A stretch of 64,000 nt of DNA from CAXMST01 sp963793415 (lineage in GTDB: Bacteria > Actinomycetota > Thermoleophilia > Solirubrobacterales > 70-9). The DNA lies in assembly GCA_963793415.1 (NCBI GenBank), contig CAWCAC010000002.1, forward strand, positions 2,356,001 to 2,420,000, given 5' to 3'. The position numbers and the translations under genes are program-made. The notes beneath the pieces are model-generated. The model saw only the letters and a program-made list of their open reading frames with translations, was not told where the DNA came from and ran no database searches. The stretch's first letter is position 1; each line of letters begins with the position of its first letter. Of the stretch, positions 17,893 through 25,616 are shown piece by piece.

Positions 17893-18255
17893 ATGAAGGC
17901 GATCACGAGGGAACAGGCACCGGTGGCGATCGAAGAGGATGGTGTCGTGCTGCGAACGGAGGTCGTCGGCGGCGGTATGAGCGCCACCTTCGTACAGCTG
18001 CCCGCCGGCGCCGATCTGCGTCCCGCGACCCAGGGACTGAAGGACGACCTCTGTCAGTGCCCGCACTGGGGCTACATGCTCAGCGGCCGGGTCCGCATGC
18101 ATACCGGTCAGGGGCACCAGGACTTCGCCGCAGGCGAGTCGTTCTACTGGGGCCCCGGGCACGCGCCCGAGGCTCTCGAGGACAGCGAATACGTCGACTT
18201 CTCGCCGACGGACGAGTTCAACCACGTCCTCGACCACATCCGCAACGGCGGCTGA
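17893..18255 (+). CDS. Cupin-domain protein
   Basis: 120 residues: a beta-rich cupin with a central conserved barrel (MLSGRVRMHTGQGHQDFAAGESFYWGPGHAPE split over the two cupin motifs). Metal ligands look partly replaced: the classical HxH is absent from motif 1, while GH in motif 2 is kept, so it may be a non-catalytic sensor. An AGGAGG at 17883-17888 supports the ATG at 17893 over the one at 17890. It diverges from the SARP/AAA regulator across about 75 bases and is probably regulated by it. Confidence 0.8.
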   Translation: MKAITREQAPVAIEEDGVVLRTEVVGGGMSATFVQLPAGADLRPATQGLKDDLCQCPHWGYMLSGRVRMHTGQGHQDFAAGESFYWGPGHAPEALEDSEYVDFSPTDEFNHVLDHIRNGG

Positions 18256-18273
18256 CGACCAGCCGCCGGGCGC

Positions 18274-18305
18274 GGCTGTCGCGGCGACCTCGCGCCGCGG
18301 CAGCC
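18274..18305. terminator. 13-bp hairpin between convergent genes
   Basis: Inverted repeat with arms 18274-18286 and 18293-18305 (GGCTG...CAGCC ends, one G-T wobble) and loop ACCTCG. It lies between the stops of the cupin (+) and the formiminotransferase (-). There is no T tract, as is common for actinobacterial terminators, so it can act on both strands. Confidence 0.7.
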
Positions 18306-18320
18306 CTCAGCCCCGGGGCC

Positions 18321-19226
18321 TCAGCCGGCCTCGGCCAGTCGCGCCTCGATCGTGCGCGAGCCCGGGTCGAAATCGCGGATCGGGACGTGCTCGGGGTAGT
18401 CGCGCAGCGCGGCCTCGGGAATCAGCCCGATCAGCTCCGCGGCCTCGGCCCGCCCCCCGGCCTCGGCCGCGAGCCGCTCGATCTCGGCGACGACGGCGGC
18501 GAGCGTCGTCGTCACCGGGTCGTGGACGTTGGTCGAGATCTGCACGATCTCGGGGCTGAGCGCGATCGCGATTGCGCGCACGCCGGCGAGCCCGCCGCCG
18601 GACTCGCGCAGCGCTCTCGCAACCGTCTGGGCCGCTTCGAGGTCGAGGCCCGAGAGCTCGACGTTGAAGGCTGCGAGCGGCGGCCGCGCGGTGAGCAGGG
18701 TCGCGCCGGCGCTCGGATGCGGCTCGGCCGGGCCGAAGTCGGGGATGAGCTCGCCGGCGGCCATCCGGGCGCCGAGTGCCTCGAAGCCGCCGGCACGGAA
18801 GTGGTGGCGCTCGACGCGCTCCGGGCTCGACGCGAGCTCGCCGTAGAGGAAGACGGGCAGCCCGAGCGCGGCGAGCCGCGCCGCCACCTCGCCGGCGCCG
18901 GCGACCGCCGCCTCACGGGCGTCGGGCTCGGGATAGACAACGGGACAGACGTCGATCGCCCCGATCCGCGGATGGGCGCCGGCGTGCTCGCGCAGGTCGA
19001 TCTCGGCGATCGCTGCGGCGGCGCCGGCCTCGAGCGCGTCGGGCAGGTCGATCGGGGCGGCGGCAAGGCTGAAGACCGAGCGATTGTGGATCGCGTCCGT
19101 GTGCAGGTCGAGAACCGCGGCTGCAGAGCGCAGCTCCGCGCCGATCATCCCGAGCGACGGGCTGTTCGGGCCGGTCGAGAAGTTCGGGACCGCGAGGAGT
19201 GGCTGCACGCGGTCGGGCTCGGCCAT
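18321..19226 (-). CDS. Glutamate formimidoyltransferase (FtcD N-terminal type)
   Basis: Single-function enzyme (301 residues) moving a formimidoyl group from N-formimidoyl-L-glutamate to tetrahydrofolate in histidine degradation. It has VPNFSTGPN, the conserved DHNRSV-like DAIHNRSV, FNVELSGLDLEAA and ELIGLIPEAAL, matching the FTCD N and C subdomains, but no cyclodeaminase half. The ATG at 19224-19226 lies 2 bases after the upstream aminopeptidase stop, so the two are cotranscribed. No hut gene is in the window, so the histidine role is family knowledge. Confidence 0.88.
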   Translation of the reverse strand: MAEPDRVQPLLAVPNFSTGPNSPSLGMIGAELRSAAAVLDLHTDAIHNRSVFSLAAAPIDLPDALEAGAAAAIAEIDLREHAGAHPRIGAIDVCPVVYPEPDAREAAVAGAGEVAARLAALGLPVFLYGELASSPERVERHHFRAGGFEALGARMAAGELIPDFGPAEPHPSAGATLLTARPPLAAFNVELSGLDLEAAQTVARALRESGGGLAGVRAIAIALSPEIVQISTNVHDPVTTTLAAVVAEIERLAAEAGGRAEAAELIGLIPEAALRDYPEHVPIRDFDPGSRTIEARLAEAG

Positions 19227-19228
19227 GG

Positions 19229-20206
19229 TCAGAGCTGGAAGACGCCCTCGGAGACGACGGTGGTGTCACCGACGGTGATCGTCGGCTTCATCACGACGCA
19301 GTCGAGATGAACCGGGACCTGGACGGTGCCGCCGATCGCGGCCGAGGCGCCGAAGGCGATGTGGACCGTGCCGAGGATCTTCTCGTCTTCGAGCACGTTG
19401 CCGGTCAGCGCCGCCTTCTCGTTGGTGCCGATCCCGAGCTCGGCGACCGTCGTGGCGATGTCGCCGTGGGCGCGCAGCAACTCCAGCAACGCCGCGCCCT
19501 CGGAGCCGGTCGCGTCGGCGAGGCGGCCGTCGGTGACGATCATCCGCACCGGCTCGGCCGGGATCCCCACCCCGGCGATCGTGCCGTCGATGACCAGGGT
19601 GCCCTCGCAGCTACCCTCGATCGGGGCGATGAAGCCCTCGCCGCAGGGCAGGTTGCCGAAGGCGTTCTCGTGGCCGAGCTCGCCGGCATCGGGGATCGCA
19701 ACCCGGTCGCCGAGGCCGAGCCTGAAGTCGGTGCCGTTCAGGCAGGTGATGTGGGCGCTGTCGGAGGCTGTCAGCAGATCGGCGACGGCGCCGCCCTTGC
19801 GGCGCAGCTCCTCCATGTCGGCGCTCATCACGCGGGCCAGCATCGCCTCGGTGACGCCGGGAAGGGTCGCGATCCGGGCGCCGGCCTCGGACGCCGCCTT
19901 GCGGGAGGCGGTGTGCGAGAGCGACTGGATCGTCGGCGCCATGACAACGTCGGCGGCCTTCATCGCCGCGGCGACGGTCGCGGGCGGCTCGGCGGCATGC
20001 GTGGCGCGCTCGGCCATCAGCGCCAGGACCGCGTCGGCGCCGGCGCGTCCGGCCTCGCCGCGAAGCCGCTCCCCGAGCCCCAGGGTCGCCGGGTTGGCGA
20101 CGACAAGGACCTCCTCGCCCTCTTTGACCTGGAGGCAGTCGTGGACCACGGCCTTGACGGCGCGGTCGAGCTCAGCGGGGTCGGGCGGGGCGTCGGGATC
20201 GAACAT
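19229..20206 (-). CDS. M29-like leucyl aminopeptidase family protein
   Basis: 325 residues similar to the aminopeptidase T/DUF-type M29 metalloprotease family (COG2309-like). Candidate metal ligands are visible as EGSCEG (about residue 205), HIAFGAS and HLDCVVMKPTI near the C-terminus. Members include peptidases and the NicX-type dioxygenase, so the substrate is open. The ATG at 20204-20206 is chosen over an upstream frame extension because the conserved region begins there. Tight coupling (2-base gap) to formimidoyltransferase hints at a shared amino acid catabolic role. Confidence 0.82.
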   Translation of the reverse strand: MFDPDAPPDPAELDRAVKAVVHDCLQVKEGEEVLVVANPATLGLGERLRGEAGRAGADAVLALMAERATHAAEPPATVAAAMKAADVVMAPTIQSLSHTASRKAASEAGARIATLPGVTEAMLARVMSADMEELRRKGGAVADLLTASDSAHITCLNGTDFRLGLGDRVAIPDAGELGHENAFGNLPCGEGFIAPIEGSCEGTLVIDGTIAGVGIPAEPVRMIVTDGRLADATGSEGAALLELLRAHGDIATTVAELGIGTNEKAALTGNVLEDEKILGTVHIAFGASAAIGGTVQVPVHLDCVVMKPTITVGDTTVVSEGVFQL

Positions 20207-20257
20207 GGCCCGAGCGTAGCGACCGCTGCCGCGGGGGCACAATGGACGCGTCCGGGA

Positions 20258-21229
20258 CTAGGCGCCGAACGCTCCGCACATTTCCGGGAACTGTTGCCCG
20301 AAACGTGCGGAGCGTCGTGTGGGGTGCGTCGGACGGGGCCCGGCCATACTCAGCGTCGCGCGTTCCTCAGCGCCGCCGCCTGCAGGCCGGCGAAATCGGC
20401 GACGACCAGAGCCTGCAGCGCGATCCAGACGGCGCCACCGGTGCTCGGGTCGAGCCAGCCCGCCGCGAGCACGATCAGGCTGCCGGCCGTCCAGATCGCG
20501 TTGGCGCCGATCACGACCCGGACCGCTGTCGGCGAGGGCCGCTCCGGCCGGGACACGAGCGCGAGCGCGAGCGCGTAGACGATCAGGAAGGCGCCGATCG
20601 GCCGCAGGGTCGAGGCCTCGACGCCGAGCGGCCGCCACGAGCCGGTCGAGCAGCGCCTCGAGCTCGGCCGAGCCGCTCAGCGCGACCTGGCGGGCGAGGC
20701 GCTCGAGCAGGTGCGCGCGCCACTCGGCGAAGTTGAGGATCCGCGGTGCCATCCCGCGCGGGTCGAGGGTCAGTTCGAGGACGTTGACCGGCGGCTCGAG
20801 CAGCTCCGGGTCGGAGCCGGCGGTAAGCCCGCCGATGGCGGAGTTGGCGGCGACCATGTTCCAGCCGCCGTCGACGACGACCGCCGGGTAGGGCTCGTGC
20901 CCGTCGAGCACGCGTTGCAGCGCCGCCCGCACCGGCTCCATCTCCGGCTCCGCCATCTCGAGCTCGCGGTAGGCGGGCGCGAAGCCGGCGGCGAGCAGCA
21001 TCCGGTTCCGGTCCCGGAACGGAATCTCCATCTGCTCTGCGAGCCGCACGACCATCTCCGCGCTCGGCTTCGAGCGCCCGGTCTCGAGGAATGAGAGGTG
21101 CCGGGCCGAGATCCCGGTGTTGAGCGCCAGGTCCATCTGACTCAGCCGGCGGCGCTGGCGCCACTCGCGGATCAGCTGCCCGATCCCGGGCTCGGCGCCG
21201 GAGGCGCGGACTGGACCGAGCGCGGCCAT
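20258..21229 (-). CDS. XRE regulator with MmyB-like ligand domain, 3' end truncated
   Basis: Residues about 14-70 are an XRE helix-turn-helix (LSQMDLALNTGISARHLSFLETGRS). Residues about 100-195 match the MmyB-like ligand-binding domain (EPYPAVVVDGGWNMVAANSA, PPVNVLELTLDPRGMAPRI, EWRAHLLERLARQ). Homology stops at about residue 195 (near 20645); the remaining 125 or so codons are Arg-rich frame read-through across a membrane-protein fragment in another frame, so the true C-terminal third of the domain is missing. A dyad 35 bases upstream suggests autoregulation. Function may be lost. Confidence 0.75.
   Translation of the reverse strand: MAALGPVRASGAEPGIGQLIREWRQRRRLSQMDLALNTGISARHLSFLETGRSKPSAEMVVRLAEQMEIPFRDRNRMLLAAGFAPAYRELEMAEPEMEPVRAALQRVLDGHEPYPAVVVDGGWNMVAANSAIGGLTAGSDPELLEPPVNVLELTLDPRGMAPRILNFAEWRAHLLERLARQVALSGSAELEALLDRLVAAARRRGLDPAADRRLPDRLRARARARVPAGAALADSGPGRDRRQRDLDGRQPDRARGGLARPEHRWRRLDRAAGSGRRRFRRPAGGGAEERATLSMAGPRPTHPTRRSARFGQQFPEMCGAFGA
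20350..20637 (-). pseudogene. 5'-truncated membrane protein fragment
   Basis: In a frame different from the XRE gene, codons from about 20637 to the stop at 20350-20352 encode a coherent membrane protein tail: LRPIGAFLIVYALALALV, a short basic loop, then VVIGANAIWTAGSLIVLAAGW and VWIALQALVVADFAGLQA. It resembles the last three helices of a roughly 130-residue, four-helix family I have seen in actinobacteria, with the first helix absent. A GTG at 20554-20556 could start only the last part. Best read as the far side of a deletion that joined it to the XRE gene. Confidence 0.55.
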
Positions 21230-21263
21230 GACGCGACCCTAGCGCCGCCACACCCCCGCGTCA

Positions 21264-21280
21264 CTTACCTCCGGGGTAAG
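21264..21280. promoter_or_regulatory. Dyad operator upstream of the XRE gene
   Basis: CTTACC-N5-GGTAAG dyad, 35 bases ahead of the XRE start. Its central 13 bases (TACCTCCGGGGTA, 21266-21278) recur exactly at 25121-25133. Likely binding site of the XRE regulator. Confidence 0.5.
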
Positions 21281-21302
21281 CGGCGGCCGGCGGCTCTCGG
21301 GC

Positions 21303-22982
21303 TTAGGCCGCGGTCGTCACAGCGGCGTCATCGCCGGGATCCGCGAGCGGCTCCGCCGGGAGCTTGCGGGTGACCGGGAATGCGAGCACGACGATCACGG
21401 CGACGCCGCCGAGCGCCGTCTTCAGCGCCGTGATCTGTGCGTCCGAGTAGTCGTCGACGATCGGCTTCGCAACCGACTCGGGTACGCCTCCCTGCTTGAG
21501 CGTCGCCGCAACGTCGTCCGCCGGCACGAACTGGATCCCCTTCTTCGTCTTTTCCTTGACCTTCGCCTGCACGGTCGAGGGAATCGTCGGGTTCGCCTCG
21601 ATCTTGTTGTCGAAGGAGGCGAGCAGCGTCGTCAGCAGGATTGAGCCGATCAGGGCCGTGCCAAGAGCGGTGCCGAGGTTCTGCGCGGTGCCCTGCAGAC
21701 CACCGACCTCGCTCGTATCGCGCTCGCCGACTGAGGAGAGGTTGACGTTTGCGATCTGGGACGCCATCAGTCCCATGCCGGCGCCGATCACGAACATCGC
21801 GACGTCGAACTCGATCAGCTCGAGGCCGGGCTCGATCGTCGCCTGCAGGAAGACGATGCCGGCGACGATCGTCAGCATCCCGAGCCGGATCAGGCGACGC
21901 GGCGCGACGCGGTTGGAGAGTCGGGCCCCACCCAGCGAGACGAAGAAGACGGCAATCGAGAGCGGCAGGATGTGGAGGCCGGTCTGCAGCGGATCCTTGC
22001 CCTCGACGATCTGCAGGTAAAGCGGCAAGACGAAGAAGGTGCCGCCCATCACGAACATCATCACGGCCATCGAGGAAAGGCCGGAGCGCAGGCGCGGGAT
22101 CTTCAGCATCGAGATCCGCAGTAGAGCGTCTCCCCCGCGCTCGGCGACGCGCCGCTCCCAGTGCATGAAGAACATGACGAGAACGACCCCGGCGAGCATC
22201 AGGAAGGGTACCGGCGAGAACCCGAGCGGAGTGATCGCGGTGCCGTCGATCGTCGGCGGGTCCTTCGGCTGGATCCAGCCCCACGTGGTGCTCTGGACGA
22301 TCCCGAGCACGAACAGGCCGAGGCCCGAGGCCGAGAGCACGGCGCCGACCTTGTCGAGCTTGGGGATCCGCTCGGGACGAGGCATGTCCTTGATCACCCG
22401 TGAGCCGACCAGCAGGACGGCGACGATCACGACCTCTGCGCCGAACACCCAGCGCCAGCTCAGCGCTGTCGCCACGGCGCCGCCGATGATCGGGCCCGCG
22501 GCGGCGGCGGCGCCAACCACGCCACCGATGATTCCGAAGCAGAGGGCGCGGTCGCGGCCCTCGTAGTTGGACGCGATCAGCGCCGCGACCGCCGGGATCA
22601 TCAGGGCCGCGCCGCACGCCTCGATCACCGACCAGCCTGCGATCAGAACCCCGATAGAGGGAGCGAGCGAGGTGATCCCGGCGCCAATGCCGAACAGCAC
22701 GAGGCCGATCCGAAAGGCCTTCAAGCGCCCGATGATGTCGCCGATCTTGCCGCCGAGCAGCATCAGGGCCGCCATGCAGAGCGTGTAGCTGGCGATCGCC
22801 AGTTGCATCTCCGTCACGGTCGTGTCGAGGTCGGTGATCACCTCCTCGATCGAGACGTTCATGACGGTGCTGTCGAGCACCATGATGAACTGGGCGCTGG
22901 CCAGCGCCAGGACGACGTTCCACTTGCCGCGGCCGCTCTTGCCCGAGCTCTCCGTCGCCTCGCTCGCCTCAGCGCCAGCCAA
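21303..22982 (-). CDS. MFS efflux transporter, DHA2 (EmrB/QacA) family
   Basis: 559-residue, 14-helix proton-driven drug exporter. It shows the motif-C-like region with D in VLDSTVMNVSIEEV (helix 1), motif A GGKIGDIIGRLK, and the helix-5 region (GGVVGAAAAAGPIIGG). A hydrophilic loop of about 75 residues before the last helix is long and Lys/Asp-rich. The start is TTG at 22980-22982 with GGAG about 8 bases upstream, overlapping the end of the amidohydrolase gene by 14 bases, so translation is probably coupled. Substrate unknown. Confidence 0.9.
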   Translation of the reverse strand: MAGAEASEATESSGKSGRGKWNVVLALASAQFIMVLDSTVMNVSIEEVITDLDTTVTEMQLAIASYTLCMAALMLLGGKIGDIIGRLKAFRIGLVLFGIGAGITSLAPSIGVLIAGWSVIEACGAALMIPAVAALIASNYEGRDRALCFGIIGGVVGAAAAAGPIIGGAVATALSWRWVFGAEVVIVAVLLVGSRVIKDMPRPERIPKLDKVGAVLSASGLGLFVLGIVQSTTWGWIQPKDPPTIDGTAITPLGFSPVPFLMLAGVVLVMFFMHWERRVAERGGDALLRISMLKIPRLRSGLSSMAVMMFVMGGTFFVLPLYLQIVEGKDPLQTGLHILPLSIAVFFVSLGGARLSNRVAPRRLIRLGMLTIVAGIVFLQATIEPGLELIEFDVAMFVIGAGMGLMASQIANVNLSSVGERDTSEVGGLQGTAQNLGTALGTALIGSILLTTLLASFDNKIEANPTIPSTVQAKVKEKTKKGIQFVPADDVAATLKQGGVPESVAKPIVDDYSDAQITALKTALGGVAVIVVLAFPVTRKLPAEPLADPGDDAAVTTAA

Positions 22983-24057
22983 TGTTCTGCTCCACTGCCG
23001 CCCGCTCGGTCTCGCGCAACTCAGATGAGACGTCGAGCTCGAGCGGGTCGCCGGCGAAGGCGGGCTCGAGCCCGGCCAGCGACTCGGCGATCGCGAGATT
23101 GCAGAAGGGAAGGTGGGAGAGGCTGTAGCCGCCCTCGAGCGCGACGACGAGCCGGCCCTCGCAGAGCTCCTCGGCGAGCGCGACGACCCGCTCGGTCATC
23201 GAGCGGAAGCCCTCGGTGGTGACGCTCATTCGCCCGAGCGGGTCGGAGGCAGCGGCGTCCTGGCCGGCGGAGACGAACAGCAGGTCCGGCTCGAAGGCCT
23301 CGAGCGCAGGAGCGACGATTTCGTCGAAAGCGAACGCATAGCCTCTGTCGCCGGTGCCCGCGGGCAGCGGGATGTTGACCGTCGAGCCGAGGCCCTCGCC
23401 CTCGCCGCGGTCCTCCATCTTGCCCCGGCCGCTCGGATAGAGATCGTCCTGGTGCAGCGAGACGAACAGGACGCTGGGGTCGTCGTAGAAGATCGACTCG
23501 GTCCCGTTGCCGTGGTGAACGTCCCAGTCGACGATCGCGATCCGCTCGAGCCCGCGGACCCGCTGCGCGTGGCGGGCGGCGATCGCGACGTTGTTGAAGA
23601 GGCAGAAGCCCATCGGCTCACTCGCGGTCGCGTGGTGACCTGGCGGCCGGATCAGCGCGAAGCCGTTGCCGGCATCGCCGTTGATGACGGCATCGGTGAT
23701 CTCCAGCAGCGTGCCGGCCGAGGCGAGCGCCGCCTCCCAGGAACCGGGCCCGACCCGAGCCTGCGGGCCGGCCCAGGCAAGCTCGCTGCCGGCGCCGAGC
23801 TCCTCGATCGCATCGATCATCGGAGCCTGATGGACCATCTCCAGCTCTGCGCGGGTCGCGTGGCGTGAGTCGAGCCGGGTCAGCCGCCCGAGCACGCCCG
23901 CGTCCTCGAGAACCGAGACCGTCCAAGAGAGTCGCTCCCGCCGTTCCGGGTGCGGGACGTCGAGCCAGTCGGCCGCGACCTCGTCGAGCAGCATCGAGCC
24001 GTTGTCGTGTTCGAGGCAAAGCTCGTCCCAGGCGCAGACGGTCACCGGCTGATCCAT
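22969..24057 (-). CDS. Histone deacetylase-family amidohydrolase
   Basis: 362-residue zinc amidohydrolase of the HDAC/acetylpolyamine amidohydrolase/AcuC superfamily. Visible blocks: RPPGHHA with the catalytic His pair, GFCLFNNVAIAA, DWDVHHGNGT with two metal ligands, SAGQDAAASDPLG with the third Asp, and LEGGYSL with the transition-state Tyr. Start ATG 24055-24057 has GAGAGG 9 bases upstream; ATG 24064-24066 is an alternative. The substrate is likely an acetylated small amine or acyl-lysine protein. It shares a transcript with the MFS pump, which hints at export of a deacetylated product. Confidence 0.9.
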   Translation of the reverse strand: MDQPVTVCAWDELCLEHDNGSMLLDEVAADWLDVPHPERRERLSWTVSVLEDAGVLGRLTRLDSRHATRAELEMVHQAPMIDAIEELGAGSELAWAGPQARVGPGSWEAALASAGTLLEITDAVINGDAGNGFALIRPPGHHATASEPMGFCLFNNVAIAARHAQRVRGLERIAIVDWDVHHGNGTESIFYDDPSVLFVSLHQDDLYPSGRGKMEDRGEGEGLGSTVNIPLPAGTGDRGYAFAFDEIVAPALEAFEPDLLFVSAGQDAAASDPLGRMSVTTEGFRSMTERVVALAEELCEGRLVVALEGGYSLSHLPFCNLAIAESLAGLEPAFAGDPLELDVSSELRETERAAVEQNIGWR

Positions 24058-24258
24058 TCGCAACATCCTCTCAGCCGCTGCGCCGGAGGGGAGGCCGGTC
24101 CCTTGCCCCGGCAGCGGCCACCCTCCGTCAGGGAACTGCGCACGGGGCGACTTTGTACGCAGCGTCCTTTGCGATCTCGGGCGATGTCCGTAATAGTCCG
24201 CAGGGCAGGGAAGCGCGCACCGCCTACCGATCAATCCCAGGGAACCCCAAGGGGGCAC

Positions 24259-25092
24259 ATGAGCGCACAGTCCAGTGCCGGTGACGGCACCCCGAGCACC
24301 CCGTCGACGATCCTCCTCGTGCACGGCTTCTGGGTCACGCCCCGGAGCTGGGAGAACTGGATCGACCACTACGCCAAGCAGGGCTACACCGTGATCGCGC
24401 CGGCCTATCCCGGCCTCGAGGTCGAGGTCGAGGCGCTGCGCGAAGACCCCTCCCCGATCGCCGAGCTGACGATCCCGGCGATCCTGGAGCGCTTCGAGCA
24501 GGCGATCGCCGGCCTCGACGAGGAGCCGATCATCATCGGCCACTCAGCCGGCGGCGTCTTCACGCAGCTGCTACTCGACCGCGGTCACGGCGCCGCTGCC
24601 GTGGTCCTCAACTCGGCCCCGACCGAGGGCGTCCGTGTCGTGCCGCTGAGCCAGATCCGCTCGACCTTCGACGTGCTCAAGAACCCGGCCAACCGCCACC
24701 GCGCCGTCGCCTTCAGCGAGGAGCAGTGGAAGCACGCGTTCGGCAACACCCTGAGCGAACAGGAGTCGCGCGAGCTCTATGAGAAGTACGCGATCGCAGC
24801 GCCGGGCAGGATCGTCTGGCAGAGCGTGCTCGCCAACGTCGAGCCCGGACACCAGGACAGCTGGGTCGACTACGAAAACCCAGACCGGGCGCCGCTGCTG
24901 TTCCTCTCCGGCAGCGAGGACCACATCATGCCGCCGTCGGTGCAGGCCTCGAACGCGAAGCACTACAAGGCCGAGAGCACAATCACCGAGCACGAGGTCT
25001 ACGAGGGCCGCGACCACCTGATGGTCGCGGCTACGGGCTGGAAGGAGATCGCCGACTCGGCGCTGCGGTGGGCGGTCAAGCACGCGAGGTAG
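24259..25092 (+). CDS. Alpha/beta hydrolase
   Basis: 277 residues, no signal peptide. It has HGFWVTPRSW (oxyanion loop), the nucleophile elbow IGHSAGG (Ser), an Asp in SGSEDHIMPP and a C-terminal His in GRDHLM, giving a complete Ser-Asp-His triad. Belongs to the broad esterase/lactonase-like group; substrate not predictable. The ATG at 24259 follows an AAGGGGG ribosome-binding stretch. It diverges from the HDAC-like gene across about 200 bases. Confidence 0.88.
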   Translation: MSAQSSAGDGTPSTPSTILLVHGFWVTPRSWENWIDHYAKQGYTVIAPAYPGLEVEVEALREDPSPIAELTIPAILERFEQAIAGLDEEPIIIGHSAGGVFTQLLLDRGHGAAAVVLNSAPTEGVRVVPLSQIRSTFDVLKNPANRHRAVAFSEEQWKHAFGNTLSEQESRELYEKYAIAAPGRIVWQSVLANVEPGHQDSWVDYENPDRAPLLFLSGSEDHIMPPSVQASNAKHYKAESTITEHEVYEGRDHLMVAATGWKEIADSALRWAVKHAR

Positions 25093-25120
25093 AGAGCATC
25101 GCGCGGCCCACTCCGATCCA

Positions 25121-25133
25121 TACCTCCGGGGTA
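25121..25133. promoter_or_regulatory. Copy of the XRE-type operator core
   Basis: TACCTCCGGGGTA, identical to the core of the dyad at 21264-21280, here 38 bases ahead of the thioesterase remnant start at 25171. It suggests the XRE gene once controlled that gene. Confidence 0.5.
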
Positions 25134-25170
25134 GTCGACGCGGTGACCTCGGCGCGGCAGGCTGTCTCGC

Positions 25171-25427
25171 ATGCCACCGAACCTGAAAGTCAAGCCCGAC
25201 GGAACCCTCGCCGCCTGGAGCCCGCCCGCGAAGCTGCCACCGCGCCGCAAGGTGATGGAGCGGTTCCTCCCCTCCTCCCCGTTCCCCGGCACGCTCGGCG
25301 CTCCGACCTCACGGCGATCGCAACCGTCGCCCGCCGCGCGAGGCGCCTCTGCTTCGTCACCGTCGAGGTCCTCGACCCCGAGCGCCGCGCGATCGCAACC
25401 GGGGCCGTAGTCCACCGCTATATCTGA
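25171..25427 (+). pseudogene. Thioesterase (PaaI/hotdog) remnant with core deleted
   Basis: From ATG 25171 the first frame gives a plausible thioesterase N-terminus (PDGTLAAWSPPAKLPPRRK, then MERFLPSSPF) ending near 25300. The C-terminal strands then continue in another frame: DLTAIATVARRARRLCFVTV, EVLDPERRAIATGAVVHRY, stop at 25425-25427. That tail is typical of PaaI-like hotdog thioesterases, in which about 80-90 residues holding the HGG active-site region should lie between the two parts. I read this as an internal deletion with frame change. Confidence 0.6.
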
Positions 25428-25542
25428 GAACCGGCCGCGCCGACCCTCAAGAGGCAGACCTGACCCGCCGATGGGCAGGGTGCGCCGTGCGGCATCGAGA
25501 GCCCGGACTTCGCCCCGCCCTGCCGCTACGATTCCCGATCCC

Positions 25543-25616
25543 GCCGGAGTAGCTCAGTCGGTTAGAGCAGCGGAATCATAATCCGCGTGTCGGGAGTTCG
25601 AGTCTCTCCTCCGGCA
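25543..25616 (+). tRNA. tRNA-Met (CAU anticodon)
   Basis: 74-base cloverleaf: acceptor GCCGGAG/CTCCGGC, D-arm GCTC...GAGC, anticodon stem GCGGA/TCCGC around loop ATCATAA (anticodon CAT), T-arm GGGAG-TTCGAGT-CTCTC, discriminator A, no encoded CCA. G1-C72 pairing argues against the initiator. Elongator Met is likeliest; the C34-lysidine tRNA-Ile2 cannot be excluded. A TACGAT around 25517 is a candidate -10. Its 3' part overlaps the 3' end of the gene on the other strand. Confidence 0.95.

Noticed and set aside
21328..22923. Second long minus-strand frame within the MFS gene
   Set aside because: Arg/His-rich read-through in a different frame from the 14-helix transporter; no helices or motifs.
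25543..25616. tRNA as a phage or element attachment site
   Set aside because: No integrase or second copy of the tRNA 3' end is found in the neighbouring DNA.
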